Positions 5,455 to 6,091 of a stretch of DNA of 6,091 bases are shown here, in pieces. Source of the stretch: Clostridium sp. SCN 57-10 (GTDB lineage: Bacteria; Bacillota; Clostridia; Oscillospirales; Butyricicoccaceae). Position numbers and translations under genes: made by a program. The notes below the pieces were generated by a model. The model was not told the origin of the DNA. It searched no databases and saw only the letters and a list, made by a program, of their open reading frames with translations. Position 1 is the first letter of the stretch. Every line of letters begins with the position of its first letter. Where the stretch lies: the NCBI GenBank assembly GCA_001725215.1, contig MEFT01000102.1, positions 1 to 6,091 on the forward strand, given 5' to 3'.

Positions 5455-6091
5455 ATGAGCAACGAGATCATCAAGGCGCTTGACGATTTGGAAGCGGAAA
5501 AGGGCATTAAAAAAGACTACATGCTCGACCGCATCGCGCAGGCGCTGGCCGCCGCCTATAAGGCGCTTTATAAGCGTGACGTCAAAGATACAGCGACGGA
5601 CAACGTGTTCGTGCGCATCGACGAGGTGACAGGCGAAATCCGTATGCATGCCGTGAAAACGGTCGTTGAGGAAGTGACAAACCCCGCCGCCGAAATGACC
5701 ATCGAGCAGGCGCACGAGTATTCGCCCGACGCGTCGCTGGGAGACGAGGTGCGCGTCGCCGTGGATATGCACAAGTTTGGCCGCATTGCCACGCAGACGG
5801 CGAAGCAGGTTATCATCCAGGGCATTCGCGAGGCGGAGCGCGGCATGGTCGTCGAGGAGTTTTCCTCGAAGGAGCACGAGATCTTAACGGCGCTTGTCAC
5901 ACGTATCGACCCGCGCACCGGCGGCGCGATCGTCGAGCTGCCCGGCCGCCGCGAGCGCACCGAGGCAATGCTCGGCGCGCAGGAGCAGGTGAAGGGCGAG
6001 GTCATTCGCGAGGGCGAGCGCATCAAGGTGTTTGTCGTCGAGGTGCGCGCCGGTTCGAGAGGGCCGCAGATCGTCATCTCGCGCACCCATC
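5455..6091 (+). CDS. nusA: Transcription termination/antitermination factor NusA, N-terminal part only
   Basis: NusA binds RNA polymerase and nascent RNA and modulates pausing, intrinsic termination and antitermination. The window holds 212 codons and the gene continues beyond the right edge. Residues 1 to about 135 are the polymerase-binding N-terminal domain: MSNEIIKALDDLEAEKGI, then MLDRIAQALAAAYKALYKR (23-41), later VDMHKFGRIATQTAKQVI (103-120). The S1 RNA-binding domain follows (about 138-202) with LVTRIDPRTGGAIVELPGRR (147-166) and GERIKVFVVEVR (187-198). The last visible residues, PQIVISRTH (204-212), are the usual link into the first KH domain, which is off the window. AGGAG (5441-5445) lies 9 bases before the ATG. 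It is co-transcribed with rimP; ylxR and infB would be expected downstream from family knowledge. Confidence 0.96.
   Translation, partial: MSNEIIKALDDLEAEKGIKKDYMLDRIAQALAAAYKALYKRDVKDTATDNVFVRIDEVTGEIRMHAVKTVVEEVTNPAAEMTIEQAHEYSPDASLGDEVRVAVDMHKFGRIATQTAKQVIIQGIREAERGMVVEEFSSKEHEILTALVTRIDPRTGGAIVELPGRRERTEAMLGAQEQVKGEVIREGERIKVFVVEVRAGSRGPQIVISRTH

Noticed and set aside
4879..5877. 332-codon open frame on the minus strand across rimP and nusA
   Set aside because: It overlaps two conserved genes in antisense and spans their promoter leader. The product is low-complexity, rich in Arg, Ala and His, so it is a shadow of the real frames.

Overview
The window is a stretch of bacterial chromosome with conserved housekeeping genes and short intergenic spaces. 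Gene content and order point to a low-G+C-lineage (Firmicutes/Clostridia) organism: ywiB (DUF1934) directly before argS, a secreted S41 protease with a C-terminal peptidoglycan-binding domain, rimP followed by nusA, and a clostridial-type oxaloacetate decarboxylase alpha / pyruvate carboxylase B protein. Within that phylum the DNA is clearly G+C-rich, with GC-ending codons throughout, which would fit a gut Oscillospiraceae- or Christensenellales-like genome. This placement is inference from gene content only.

Layout: (1) On the minus strand, running off the left edge, lie the first 154 codons of a biotin-dependent carboxyltransferase gene (oadA/pycB type), starting at 463. (2) Bases 464-849 are a 386-base divergent intergenic region. 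It has a candidate promoter in each direction, an A/T inverted repeat beside the rightward promoter, and a leader of about 200 bases for ywiB with several hairpins, the last one abutting the ribosome binding site. (3) ywiB (850-1272, TTG start) and argS (1321-3066) form a two-gene unit. (4) Bases 3067-3295 hold a cluster of consecutive stem-loops that looks like an intergenic palindromic repeat. (5) ctp, an exported C-terminal processing protease, occupies 3296-4807. (6) Bases 4808-4974 carry a very good sigma-A-type promoter whose -35 box lies in a perfect 14-base palindrome, followed by a perfect 11-bp hairpin with a GAAA loop in the leader. (7) rimP (4975-5427) and nusA (5455 to the right edge, incomplete) begin the classic rimP-nusA-(ylxR-infB) operon.

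Functionally, argS charges tRNA-Arg, RimP matures the 30S subunit and NusA controls pausing, termination and antitermination, so the right two thirds is mainly an information-processing neighbourhood. The exported protease and the carboxyltransferase are separate transcription units. I see no mobile-element genes, CRISPR array, tRNA or rRNA. No novel multi-gene system is evident. The most interesting signals are non-coding: the structured ywiB leader, the stem-loop cluster after argS, and the palindrome-plus-hairpin control region of rimP-nusA.
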